Positions 19,001 to 27,635 of a stretch of 64,000 nt of DNA are shown here, piece by piece. The notes under the pieces were generated by a model, which saw only the letters and a list, made by a program, of their open reading frames with translations, made no database searches and was not told where the DNA came from. Position numbers and translations under genes: made by a program. The stretch lies in assembly GCA_003116975.1 (NCBI GenBank), contig BGKB01000082.1, positions 70,275 to 134,274 on the forward strand, in the 5' to 3' direction. The DNA comes from Aurantiochytrium sp. KH105. Taxonomy: Eukaryota > Sar > Bigyra > Thraustochytrida > Thraustochytriidae. Numbering within the stretch: position 1 is the first letter of the stretch; each line of letters opens with the position of its first letter.

Positions 19001-20255
19001 CATCTTCGTCAGTTTTCAGAGCGCCTCCACGGTGACAAAGCTCTGCCATAATAACACTCTTGCCGACGCCGCCGTCGCCCACAAGAATGAAGACAGCACT
19101 CAGTTTCTTGTTGTACCAGTCGCAAAGCTCGTCGATGATCCAGCTCCGCGTGCCGAGGGTGAATTTTTCCGCCTTACCCTTGGCCCATGCCTCTGAGCTG
19201 CACGGATTTAGGCGAGGGTAGATGTCGCACATCAAAGGGGTGAGGTCCGAAGAAGCCTCGGGGGTCTCGATGCGCATCCTGATGGCGTCGGCAAGGTGCT
19301 TGACTGCCTCGTCCGAGAACCATTCGCCCGCGTTTTGCAAATCTGCCTCATCCGAGAGCCATTCGCCCGCGTTTTGCGATATATCCACCGGCGTCTGCCT
19401 TGCGAGGGCGACCTTGAATCGGCCGGTCCACTTGGTGGCGGGCCTGACCATGTCCGGTTCTAAGGCAGCAACCACGGTCTGGTTGGATCGTTTGTTGCTG
19501 GCATATTCAAATTCCTTGAGACAGTTGTCCGACCGATCACCTGTGTTGATCTTTTGCATGTACCCTTTGGTCGCGAGGACGAGGAATACGGTTGACGAGT
19601 CGATGCCATCAGCCATACTTCCGTGGATACTGCCTGACACTTGCTGAGCATCAAGCCAAACGTCAATATCGTGGTCGCGGAGTCGCAACGCGAGTTCGAT
19701 GGCCATTTTGTGTACCCATTTGTCTTTGCCCCACTCGTGCGAGAGGAAGGCATGAAAACTCCGGTGTCCTGGCGCACCTGCGGCACGGGCTTTCGCGGCA
19801 AGAGCTTCACTCATCACCTCATCAGCGGCGTCCTTTGTGGGCTTGCAAAAGTTGATGAATAAGTCACCAGGGATATACCACGCAATCGCGCCTTTCCACT
19901 TCTTGGTGTCCTTCATGTTTTCATCGATGAGGATGGGAACAAGAGTGTTCGGAAGGACTCTCGCTGCTGCCTCGACAAGCTTCCAGTTGTCCTGAAGTGC
20001 CATGCTCACGAGCAGTAAGGCGACCTCGGCATTTTTGGCCTCCTTTTCTGCCTCGGCATCTTCGCTTGCGGTGTGTACGGGCACGCTGAGGCGGGGCTGA
20101 ATCGCGTCAACGAGCTGCTCGGCCACGGTCTCGTCTGCAGGATCGTGTACGATGAGGACGGAAAGGTCTTTGGCTTCGTCCACCTCGACCTCTGCGTGCG
20201 CTCCGCCGACGCGACCTCCGTTGAAGCGCGCAATCAAGCTCTTCACCCTCACCAT
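16068..20255 (-). CDS. TIR-TIR-NACHT-WD40 STAND NTPase (NLR-like receptor)
   Basis: 1395 aa from Met at 20255 (MVRVKSLIARF); the ORF is open to 20474, but that extension is Arg-rich. Residues ~30-125 form a degenerate TIR-like domain (LSVLIVHDPADETVAEQL). Residues 165-290 are a clear TIR: FHAFLSHEWGKD, DIDVWLDAQQ, and NCLKEFEYA with a Glu (about 248) at the NADase position. A 36-bp tandem duplication gives QNAGEWLSDEA/QNAGEWFSDEA at ~294-316. The NACHT-type NTPase has Walker A GDGGVGKS (393-400) and Walker B VVVLDALDEC (527-536), followed by a helical region. About ten WD repeats (~902-1330) follow, eight or nine almost identical (TIVSGS.D.TVRIWNATSGEEQ). This is the sensor/switch/effector plan of STAND immune receptors and of fungal HNWD incompatibility proteins. 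The ligand is unknown; the WD propeller is the likely sensor and TIR the output. Confidence 0.9.
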   Translation of the reverse strand: MVRVKSLIARFNGGRVGGAHAEVEVDEAKDLSVLIVHDPADETVAEQLVDAIQPRLSVPVHTASEDAEAEKEAKNAEVALLLVSMALQDNWKLVEAAARVLPNTLVPILIDENMKDTKKWKGAIAWYIPGDLFINFCKPTKDAADEVMSEALAAKARAAGAPGHRSFHAFLSHEWGKDKWVHKMAIELALRLRDHDIDVWLDAQQVSGSIHGSMADGIDSSTVFLVLATKGYMQKINTGDRSDNCLKEFEYASNKRSNQTVVAALEPDMVRPATKWTGRFKVALARQTPVDISQNAGEWLSDEADLQNAGEWFSDEAVKHLADAIRMRIETPEASSDLTPLMCDIYPRLNPCSSEAWAKGKAEKFTLGTRSWIIDELCDWYNKKLSAVFILVGDGGVGKSVIMAELCHRGGALKTDEDVKKSEADERAQPRRKSSRVRSLWRRSNEGRQPISVAAYHFFRHDQVTSAAPKEALVGIAWQLCLSVPGFADALDSMSFGGIRDKPLADVFQTILVDPLNKLGENQTPQVVVLDALDECSKSDGVLRKVIRTWKDVMPSWISLVVSTRPEGEIQRGITNNSLDSKVLELKDEENFRDIEKHIEHLLCDMKDTVEQKDVASCAKILSKRSEGLFLWASFLPETLNRMYEEKRGGLLTFQDVSKEDAIPNGLGGMFEEYFERLRDKMGGNDAYQSLLTPIVAAREPLSVEQLSVILDKTKKKTKTIVGNARNLLYQGGDSRVALIHKRMADWLIDFNQSGNLGVDIEDGHVALAGYCSRSRNDVFSLRHAVFHLVKSGEHAEAFELLNDFAWLQSAISVGDDEAQRRATIGNLIRDCVELGIYFAPESDTPRFLSKAVHALSYDPNELASQVLARLGHESKDPLACSLQTPGDQPWLEPTRVTLAHPRDPLLHVLKGHSGDVNSVAINGDTIVSGSNDNTVRIWNATSGEEQHVLKGHSGWVLCVAIQDDTIVSGSYDKTVRIWKATSGEEQHVLEGHSWGVNSVAIQGDTIVSGSDDNTVRIWNATSGEEQHVLKGHSWGVNSVAIQGDTIVSGSYDKTVRIWNATSGEEQHVLEGHTGPVWSVAIQGDTIVSGSGDNTVRIWNATSGEEQHVLSHSIMGASCVYSVAIDGNIIVSGTGDSYASDKTVRIWNATSGEEQHVLEGHTGPVWSVAIQGDTIVSGSGDNTVRIWNATSGEEQHVLSHSIMGASCVYSVAIDGNIIVSGTGDSYARDNTVRIWNATSGEEQQVLNGHSAMVICVAIDGDTIVSGSGDKTVRIWNATSGEEQHVLKELSGAIYRVAIQGDAIVSQSVNGTHYWNARTGEARAPLDADEAKASTTPVTNTLGKVEKGTHVKLSEGIGFTTDHRITRTACQEGVYVVGDVSGMVHILHVRGMEPAT
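16400..17545 (-). repeat. Homogenised WD40-encoding tandem repeats
   Basis: Units of about 120 bp, some expanded to about 144 bp by an insert, are nearly identical at DNA level. Each contains the same block encoding RIWNATSGEEQHVL. A two-unit block of 264 bp is duplicated in tandem: the CTTGCGTAACTATCACCGGT segment begins at 16573 and again at 16837. Identity extends to synonymous positions, implying recent duplication or gene conversion. Confidence 0.9.
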
Positions 20256-22104
20256 GGTTTCACGGAGACAGGGCACACGGAGACAGGGCACTCGCCGCGG
20301 CCGTCTTTCTTCGTTCGGTCGCACTTGCCTTCTCGCGCGCGTCCTCCCCCTCCCAAACGCCGTTCCCCTCGCCCTGCGGCTGCGCGTCCTCAACCTCGCT
20401 CTCGTGCAAATCGGGTATGTCGCACGTGCCGCCTTCACTTTACCTTTGAGGCCAGTGAGTGGGAAGTTGTGCATGGGTATGGTCCAGAATGCCCCCTCGT
20501 GAACTTGTAAAGGAAGACAATTTCCCAGAAAAGAGGGTCAAACAAGACTTTTGTGCCGCGCGTGCCTCACGTTTTTTTTTAAAGGGGGGCCGGAAGTGAG
20601 CGCAAGCAAGCATTACTTGGAGCCAACTTCTTTTTCTCGGACGGTCCTCTATACACTGGCCTCTCGTGGACAGCAACCAGTCAGCCAGCTGCGGACGCTG
20701 GCCCGCCTTCTCTTTGACGACTTACAATTAGAGTTTTGCCTGCGCGTGCACATGTGCAGCTCTACACGTGGAGAACGAGTGCGTAAAGGGAAGGTCTCCA
20801 GCCCCGCAGGGTATATTTGGTTGAAGATCAGCCGTGAGCAGCATTGACAACTCTTTCGATGAACCTTTCTACGCGGGTCTAGTTCTTGTTCCTCAGAAGC
20901 TCACGGTGTTTTGTACTCGCATGCTCACTCAGTTCCGTGTATATGCTCAGAATGCATTGAATGCCTTACTTGCTTTTTCGCTTGCTCAAGATGCGTATCA
21001 ATTGTGAAATGAAAGATAGCATGATGACATGCGCGATTGGCCCGATTTGAGATGCACGGGTAAGGTTATCATAGAAGACTCTCTCGGCTTGAAACTTTTT
21101 CTTGCGTGGACGAGCCTCATGTTGTGAGCCCGACATATGACGAAGAGTGTTTGGCAATTGAAGGTGACGGAGACTTTTCGGTGGCAGGTAGTCTTCGGCT
21201 ATTGCGGGTATTGACGGCACGCAAGGTCGCCGCGAGGAGGCTTTCTCGCAATACGAGAAATCATTGTCGGATTTTCGATAAATTATTCACCCTCGTGTGG
21301 CCATGACGCTGAACAACTTTATGCTTCTCTGCAAGCGCAGGGCCGCAATGCTCAACTACACTTACAAGGAGATTTTTCGATTTGCAGGGAGACGCTCGGT
21401 GCCAGGAATACACCACGTTAAACAAGATCGACCTGGTCTTTGGATTATGAAACTTGCATGAAGATGCCGGAGAAGCTCGCTCTTTCCACTTTCAAAGAGT
21501 TATTTGGACATCGGCATCCCGATATGGTGACGATCCTCCATAATTTATATTGAGGAGCTTCAAAACGTTCGCGAAGATCGTAATGCCGTTCTGCCATATT
21601 CTCAGAGCGCCAAGAGTAATCGTCTGGAAAATCGTGGCTCTAATCATGCTCACACGTTCGTATCGCAAGCTTGAATTCGCAAATGCAGCGCGTAGACTTC
21701 TCAAAGGGAAGAAAGAAGCAAAACGAGGTTGCTGGGTGAGAAGGGCTATTTAGATTCCCCCATGAGTCGATCTTGATACGATGCACGCGTACACCCAAGC
21801 TCTATGACCAGCTTTGCCGGACTCACACTTCAACAAAGGAGTTGACTCTTTTTTATTGATGACGAAACGAATTGGCCTCCTGCTCCTTCTTTGGGGAGAT
21901 AAGTTGCAGAGACTCTTTGCGCAAGCCAGCCCGAGTTCACACAGATTGTATTGTAGTGCTGACATGAACAAACAGTTGAACGAAGGAACGAACGAAGGAA
22001 TGAATAAAAGTCAACTTGTCTAAAAAGAAATGATCATTGACACGTGCACACCAATTCGGGAATTCACTCGCTCGCTTTCTCATCGCAAGCGGCCGATAGC
22101 AAGC
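20256..22104. other. Gene-poor divergent intergenic region
   Basis: 1.85 kb between the TIR-NACHT-WD40 start and the xylulokinase-like start. The left part is GC-rich leader. From about 20.5 kb it becomes AT-richer, with only short ORFs. Stretches near 21100-21760 look like decayed coding DNA (local codon-like composition, many stops), but no protein family was recognised. Nothing is annotated with confidence. Confidence 0.45.
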
Positions 22105-23694
22105 ATGAAGGCGAAGCGCGTGGTGGTGGCGGTGGACGTTGGCTCGCGGTCGACCAAAGTCGCGGCCGTGTGCCGGCAAGAAGACGGCTCCGAGCAAGTC
22201 CTTGCGACGGCGCAGAGTGAGTACGAAGCCCAACATGGGGCTCGCGGCATGGTCAAGCAGGACGCCGAGACGTGGTACACGGCCTTTGTGGACGCGCTGG
22301 AGCAGGTCCTCCGCAAACTCGACCCGACGCTACATCGCGTCAGCGAGATTGTCCTGAGTGGTCAGATGCAGTGCGTAGTTTGCGTGGATGGCGGTAGACC
22401 GCTCATGCCTGCGATACTGTACTCGGATACCCGAGCGACCGAGGAGGCCGCAGAGCTGACCAAACTCTTTGGCGGCGCCGACAAGATTGCTGCACTTACG
22501 GGTAACTTCAAGGGGGCAGCTTCTTGCATGGCCAAGGCACTCTGGCTGAGTCGACGCAAGGCTGCAGTATTGACGATTGCACGTCATGTGCTTTTTGGCG
22601 CACATAGTTTCGTAGCTTGGCGACTCACTGGCCGTGCGGCCTGCGATCGAACGACGGCTCAAACAACGAGCTTTAGCAACAAGAATGCCGACGCGTGGTG
22701 CGCGGACATTTTCGAGCAAGGCCCGCGCGAACTTGCTGGCGACTGGAAACGACTTATGCCTGATCTGGTAGCCGTCAATGAGCCACTTGCCACGCTCGAA
22801 AAAGGACTCATGGGTATTCCAGGGCTTGACTCTACGCTTGCGGCTACCTTTGGTGCGACTCCCGTGGCCATTTATCATGGTCCAGGCGACCTCGGAACGA
22901 CAACGCTGGGCGCCGCGACCGTCCGTGCCCGCGCAGAAGCAGAGGGCGGCCGCGTCTCGAAGAGCTACATTTACATTGGCACCTCGGGCTGGATTGCGCG
23001 ATGCGAGCCAGATAACGCCAATGCCGCCGAGGAAGCTAATGATGGCGTCTTTCGCATTGCTCACCCACGTTCTGGGATGCAAATTGTTGCCTCCCCGATG
23101 ACCACGTGTGGAGGCAACGTGGAGTGGATTCGCGCCATGCTCCGGGATCCATCAGGAGATAAGACAGCATATGCCAAGCTCGACGCACTCGCTGGGTCAT
23201 GTGACCCTGGCGCAAACGGTGTGTTGTACCTGCCCCATCCTAATGGCGAGCGTGCCCCCTTGCAGAACCCTCATGCTCGTGCTGCTATGGTGGGCATTAG
23301 CGGCGAAACAACGCAGGCGCACCTTGCTCGCGCTGTGCTCGAGGGCGTCGCCTTTCATTTACGATGGCTTGCCGAGGCTGGTCACATGTTCGCCGACGCA
23401 GACGAGGCTGTCGTCGTTGTGGGCGGCGGAGCGCGCTCGACCGTTTGGTGCCAGATTCTTGCGACGGTGCTGGGTCGTCCTGTAGTCGTCAACAAGACGG
23501 AAAGCATTGACACAGCTGTGCTCGGAGCCGCGTCCTGCGTCAGCACTGACGAAGAGCCCTCAGCAGCAGCTGCCAAGGACCTCGTCAAGCGTTTCGAGCC
23601 GGAAGACTTTTCTTACAGTGCACTTTATACCGCATGGCGTGCCGTCTACGACGCTCTTCAAGGCCCTTACGCCGAGCTCCAAAAAGTGGCTTGA
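22105..23694 (+). CDS. xylB-like: FGGY-family carbohydrate kinase, xylulokinase-like
   Basis: 529 aa from Met at 22105 (MKAKRVVVAVDVGSRSTKVA); the ORF extends 25 codons upstream, but this Met sits at the family's usual start. The ribokinase/hexokinase-like ATPase fold is visible: phosphate-1 loop DVGSRSTK, IVLSGQMQCVV with PAILYSDTRA, the mid-domain Asp region YHGPGDLGTTTLG, YIGTSGW, and C-terminal VLYLPHPNGERAP and ARAVLEGVAFHLRWL. These match xylulokinases more than glycerol kinases. It would phosphorylate D-xylulose or a related ketose for the pentose phosphate pathway; sugar specificity is inferred. No organellar presequence is obvious. Confidence 0.88.
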   Translation: MKAKRVVVAVDVGSRSTKVAAVCRQEDGSEQVLATAQSEYEAQHGARGMVKQDAETWYTAFVDALEQVLRKLDPTLHRVSEIVLSGQMQCVVCVDGGRPLMPAILYSDTRATEEAAELTKLFGGADKIAALTGNFKGAASCMAKALWLSRRKAAVLTIARHVLFGAHSFVAWRLTGRAACDRTTAQTTSFSNKNADAWCADIFEQGPRELAGDWKRLMPDLVAVNEPLATLEKGLMGIPGLDSTLAATFGATPVAIYHGPGDLGTTTLGAATVRARAEAEGGRVSKSYIYIGTSGWIARCEPDNANAAEEANDGVFRIAHPRSGMQIVASPMTTCGGNVEWIRAMLRDPSGDKTAYAKLDALAGSCDPGANGVLYLPHPNGERAPLQNPHARAAMVGISGETTQAHLARAVLEGVAFHLRWLAEAGHMFADADEAVVVVGGGARSTVWCQILATVLGRPVVVNKTESIDTAVLGAASCVSTDEEPSAAAAKDLVKRFEPEDFSYSALYTAWRAVYDALQGPYAELQKVA

Positions 23695-24772
23695 CTTACA
23701 CTGTTAGCTATACGATCATGACCATCAGCTTATTCCTACCGTGACCCTAACCTTGTTCTACGCCTCGTTGCAATGATACTACGTAGCTATACACCAAGCT
23801 AGAGAAGGTGGGGTACGCTTTTCACATTTCCAGCACCGCTTGTGTTCCGCACACACTCATCAGCTCTCTCGGAGCGGCTGCGGCCGGCCCGCCCTGCACG
23901 TGCCACACACACAGCTCTGCCATTGCCATGGACAGCGACCGCCAACGAATACAAGGCGAGACCGCTTAGCTGCAGCACACTCAGCACGCCGCGGAATTTC
24001 ACTGGAGGCCCATTGCGCGACGTGAGGGGTTCTCTGGCTGCGCTGGAAACTTAAAAGCTTTACGTGTCGTTGCCGCAGCCGCTTGCGCATAGAAGGTCGC
24101 AGAACTTAGAAAGAAGGCGTCCTTTCGAGTGGCTCATTCAGTGTCATGAGGAGCGCCACGGGTCATTTTGGTGATTTTTTTTTAACGTAGGCCTTCTGTC
24201 GGCTGGGCGTGCGTGTATTCGAAGTGATTTTCGCTACAAGAATCCCACTGTGTAGGCCTCAGGTAGTGGTGCATGATGAGGCAAGTGAAAAAAAAGTGCC
24301 AGTCCAAGGATGACCTCATGCTGTCCGGGGGTCAAACATTATTTTATACAAAAAATAATTTTTACCTCGGACAGAGATTCTTTAGCTTGGAGAGCTTCTT
24401 CTTTGCGAAATAATCACTTAGCATAATGCACAGCTGATAGTGGGCCTACTTGTTTCACTGCCAAGCAAGTGAAAAAAAAATATTTTTTAACCTCTGCACT
24501 GGGTGCACGCGCGCAAACAATTTTCATGAATCCCTCGCTCGCCAGCCACTCTTCCACGACCAGGGAAACCAGCGCAAGCAAAACTGCATTACCATCCTAG
24601 CGTCTTTCGCTGCGCTTCCCTGCTGGAGTCGCAAGGCGACGCAGCGTCGCTCATTGACATCACTGCACTCGCGTTAAAAGAAGTGTAAAAGAACAGAGTC
24701 AGCTTTTGCCTTTGACAAGCCTACTGCGAGCAGGAGCCGTCTACGCAGCCGGCTTGCGCCAAGCAGAACGCG
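23695..24772. other. AT-rich intergenic region with an imperfect inverted repeat
   Basis: 1.1 kb between the xylulokinase-like gene and the ADP-ribosyltransferase gene. It contains an imperfect stem-loop at 24322-24373 and two GCAAGTGAAAAAAA strings (about 24282 and 24464). No coding potential is recognised. Confidence 0.5.
24322..24373. repeat. Imperfect inverted repeat (about 20-nt arms)
   Basis: TGTCCGGGGGT and a following AT-rich segment pair imperfectly with AATAATTTTTACCTCGGACA around a short AT loop. It could be a foldback (MITE-like) remnant or a structured promoter element of the gene at 24773. No target-site duplication was confirmed. Confidence 0.4.
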
Positions 24773-26818
24773 ATGGGCCTGTTCGGGAGAAGGGAGACCA
24801 CGAAGGAGCGCTACGAGCCGCGCAAGAGCCTCTCGCTGCAGCCGCTGTTCCAGCGTTTCAAGGTCGGGCGCGCAGAAGCCAGAGCGAAGACAGAGGCGTA
24901 CCTTGAAATGACAAAGGACGAAAACTACAAGATGGCGCGTGCGCTGCACGAGCGCGCCCTCGAAGCCGGCACCTTCGTGCTTGGGCAAGGGACTGTCGCG
25001 GACTTCTACAAGGGTCTCAGCGGCTTTCTCGGTGAGCCGAAGTCTCTGATCGCGGAAGCTATGGAGAAGGAGCATTGCGGCAGCGCCGACTCGCAGATTG
25101 AGTTTGAAGTTCACCACTCTGGCATCACAACGACGTCTGAGATTGAATGGCATTTTGTGGTGAACCCGCAAAAAGGATTGGAGGAGCTTGGGCTCGATGC
25201 TTGGCCCGAAGAGACGAATGATCGTTTCCTCGAGCACAAGCGCACGCCGACCCCGTTGGATGCATACGACGATGAAATTCTCCGCATCAACTCCGAACTG
25301 GAGAAGATGTTCATTCCTGGTCTAACAACCGACGAACTCATTGCGTGCAGGCTCTACACAGGCCCTTTGGGCCTCAAGTATAACAGCATGATTCGTGGTT
25401 ACACAGCGGCGCACCAAACGTGGCGCCTGGAGTACCTTGATACATACTGCAAGGACAATCGCTATCCGACAACCATGCGGGTGCTGCAGTCAGCTGTAAG
25501 CAAGCTGGGCAAACTCTGCCCTGTTGAGGTCGCCTATAATGGTCTCACCAAAGGCATGCTTCCCGAACATTATTGGGTTCATCATGAAGGTGCATTTGCG
25601 CAAGGTGGCGTTGAGGGGGGGTTCATGTCGATGACGACCGAATACGATGTAGCTCTCAACTACGCTCGCCAGACAGATTTTGTCGTTCCAGGACCTGGGG
25701 GTCGCCCCGCTAAAGATGGCGGCCACTGCGGTGTGCTCCTCCAAGTATCAATGCCGCCTGTCGACCGCGGCGCAGACCTTGGTTGGCTTTCGCAGTATCC
25801 GTTCGAGCACGAGATCCTGCTTCCGCCTCTCACCTTTCACAGTGTGGATGAGATTATGCTCGAGCCAAACCACGAATCGGTGATCCTGCTCAAGACAACC
25901 TGCAGGCTTTCCACCGACGGGATGATGCGCCCTCTCCTCAATTTTGAGGACAGCACGGTCTTGAAGGATGCTCTGACAACTTCGAGTCTTGCGATGAAGG
26001 AGATGGAGTCGCGTTTCAGTGCGGCCAACAGCTACTTTGTCACGGGCAACCCTTTGGATGCTGTTCTTGGTCTCTCCCACTTTCTCAAGGTGGACGAGGC
26101 TACGTTGCATGACGGCCAGCGCGAAGGCATTGCGGCGATGGAGCGAGAGGTGCAAGAGTACGGCAACGCGGAACTCGAAGAGTGCTTGAACTACGTTCTC
26201 TACGAGCCCGTCTCGGAGAAAGAGTTCCCGAACGGTATTCGCGACAAGGGCCGCACGGAGACGTGCCTCGATGACTTTGTGAACAACGATATTGCAAAGC
26301 ATTCGAACCTTGAGAAAGCGCACGTTGTAGCTCTGCGCCTTTATACGACGGCTGCCTTCAAGTACATCAACATGCCCCTGCGCGACCAGGAAGACAAGGA
26401 GCCGCATCCTCTTCCCGTCACGGTTGCTCTGATCACCGAGGCGATCAAAAGGCTGCGCGCCGAGTATGATTCCTCGGAAGGAACCGAGACTGTTCTGTGG
26501 CGCGGCGTCAAGAACACGCGCATTGCTTCTGAGTTTGTCGACCAAAAGATGGGCGGCACAGAGCTTGGCCTCATGAGTACGTCTACAGACCTGCGCGTCG
26601 CTGCTTCGTACAGCTCGAGCTCGCGCGGTCTTCTTCTCAAGATCAAGCTCAATAACCTCATGCAGTTTGGCGCTTCCGTCCGCTGGCTCTCGGCCTTTCC
26701 TTCGGAAAACGAGGTTCTGTACCCGCCGCTGACGTACTTGCAGCCCACAGGTGGAGTTGACTCCGTCAAGGTGGACAACATCCAGTTGACCATCATCGAG
26801 GTTCAGCCTTACGTCTAA
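24773..26818 (+). CDS. Tandem two-domain mono-ADP-ribosyltransferase (ART)
   Basis: 681 aa. An N-terminal domain (~75-130: FYKGLSGFLGEP, HCGSAD, TTTSEIEWHFVV) precedes two arginine-ART-type domains. Domain 2 (~510-670) has the full R-S-E signature: VLWRGV (R577), MSTST (602-605) and FPSENEVLYPP (E645/E647). Domain 1 (~185-360) has GGFMSMTT and FEHEILLPP (E345/E347), but its Arg is replaced: VEVAYNGL has N256 where YRG is expected. Such enzymes transfer ADP-ribose from NAD to Arg of target proteins. Domain 2 is predicted active, domain 1 impaired. There is no signal peptide or TM, so the protein is probably cytosolic. Similar N-domain-plus-ART proteins occur in algae and other protists. It is a cellular enzyme; nothing marks it as a secreted toxin. 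Confidence 0.85.
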   Translation: MGLFGRRETTKERYEPRKSLSLQPLFQRFKVGRAEARAKTEAYLEMTKDENYKMARALHERALEAGTFVLGQGTVADFYKGLSGFLGEPKSLIAEAMEKEHCGSADSQIEFEVHHSGITTTSEIEWHFVVNPQKGLEELGLDAWPEETNDRFLEHKRTPTPLDAYDDEILRINSELEKMFIPGLTTDELIACRLYTGPLGLKYNSMIRGYTAAHQTWRLEYLDTYCKDNRYPTTMRVLQSAVSKLGKLCPVEVAYNGLTKGMLPEHYWVHHEGAFAQGGVEGGFMSMTTEYDVALNYARQTDFVVPGPGGRPAKDGGHCGVLLQVSMPPVDRGADLGWLSQYPFEHEILLPPLTFHSVDEIMLEPNHESVILLKTTCRLSTDGMMRPLLNFEDSTVLKDALTTSSLAMKEMESRFSAANSYFVTGNPLDAVLGLSHFLKVDEATLHDGQREGIAAMEREVQEYGNAELEECLNYVLYEPVSEKEFPNGIRDKGRTETCLDDFVNNDIAKHSNLEKAHVVALRLYTTAAFKYINMPLRDQEDKEPHPLPVTVALITEAIKRLRAEYDSSEGTETVLWRGVKNTRIASEFVDQKMGGTELGLMSTSTDLRVAASYSSSSRGLLLKIKLNNLMQFGASVRWLSAFPSENEVLYPPLTYLQPTGGVDSVKVDNIQLTIIEVQPYV

Positions 26819-27635
26819 GTCCTCACGAGACGCAACCTCCTCGTTCATTTCGGAAATGCATTTTGCCTCTGCTCTTCATTCTTGATTTTTCTGTTCTTGC
26901 TATGTTGGCCGTAAAGTCTTCGCGACCAGAAAAGTAAAGCAGTTTCTCGTCGCATCTTGGGTGCATAGCCTCTCCCTATTCCCCTTCCGTGGCAGTAGTC
27001 CCGCGCCGAGCGAGTCGTCTTGTTTCACGCATCTCCACCTCTACTGATCTTCCTTCCCTTTGCCGTCAGCCGGGGTATTGATAAGAAGAGCAGCCAATGT
27101 GTGCGCTGCGCTGGGCTCCCTCGCTGAGACGCTCACGCTCTCTCGCTCGCCCGCTCGCTCGTCTGCCTGCGTAGCGCTCGCAGCCCGTGCCCGCTGCTCT
27201 CCCGCCTCGCCGCGCGCGCCCTCCCTCCCCCGCTCCCCGCTCCCCGCGCGTCGGCGGCGGCGGCGGCGGCCGGGGCGGAGCGGAGTCCGCGTCGGAGTCG
27301 CCGCGGTGGGCGAGGGAGGAGCGGCATCCGCCATCTCGTCATCTCGCAGACCCCGAACTCGCTCGGCCCGAGCCCGCGAGCCGCGACGCCCGGAGGCCGC
27401 CCGCCCGCAAGCCCGCGCCCGCCCGCCCGCCCGCCCGCAAGCCCGCAAGCCCGCGCCGCGGAGAGGAGAGGCGAGGAGAAGAGGCGAGCGAAGGCGCCGG
27501 AGCCGTGGTACGTGCCGCGGGACCCGCTCTTTTGCGGCGAGGGCGCGCTCGCGGAGACCGTGCAGCAGCCGGCGCAGGGGGGAGAAGCGGGGGCAGGAGG
27601 AGGAGCAGCAGCAGTCCGCGATCGCCGTGGCCAAG
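26819..27635. other. Intergenic region and GC-rich 5' leader of the IST1 gene
   Basis: The first ~230 bp are ART 3' sequence; the rest is extremely GC-rich (CCCG-type repeats near 27415-27455, CGG runs near 27255-27275). An ORF open from 27060 into the IST1 frame encodes only Arg/Ala/Pro-rich sequence and is treated as 5' untranslated. Confidence 0.6.

Noticed and set aside
21100..21760. Possible transposon or kinase pseudogene
   Set aside because: Some coding-like composition, but no translated segment matched a recognisable family in any frame.
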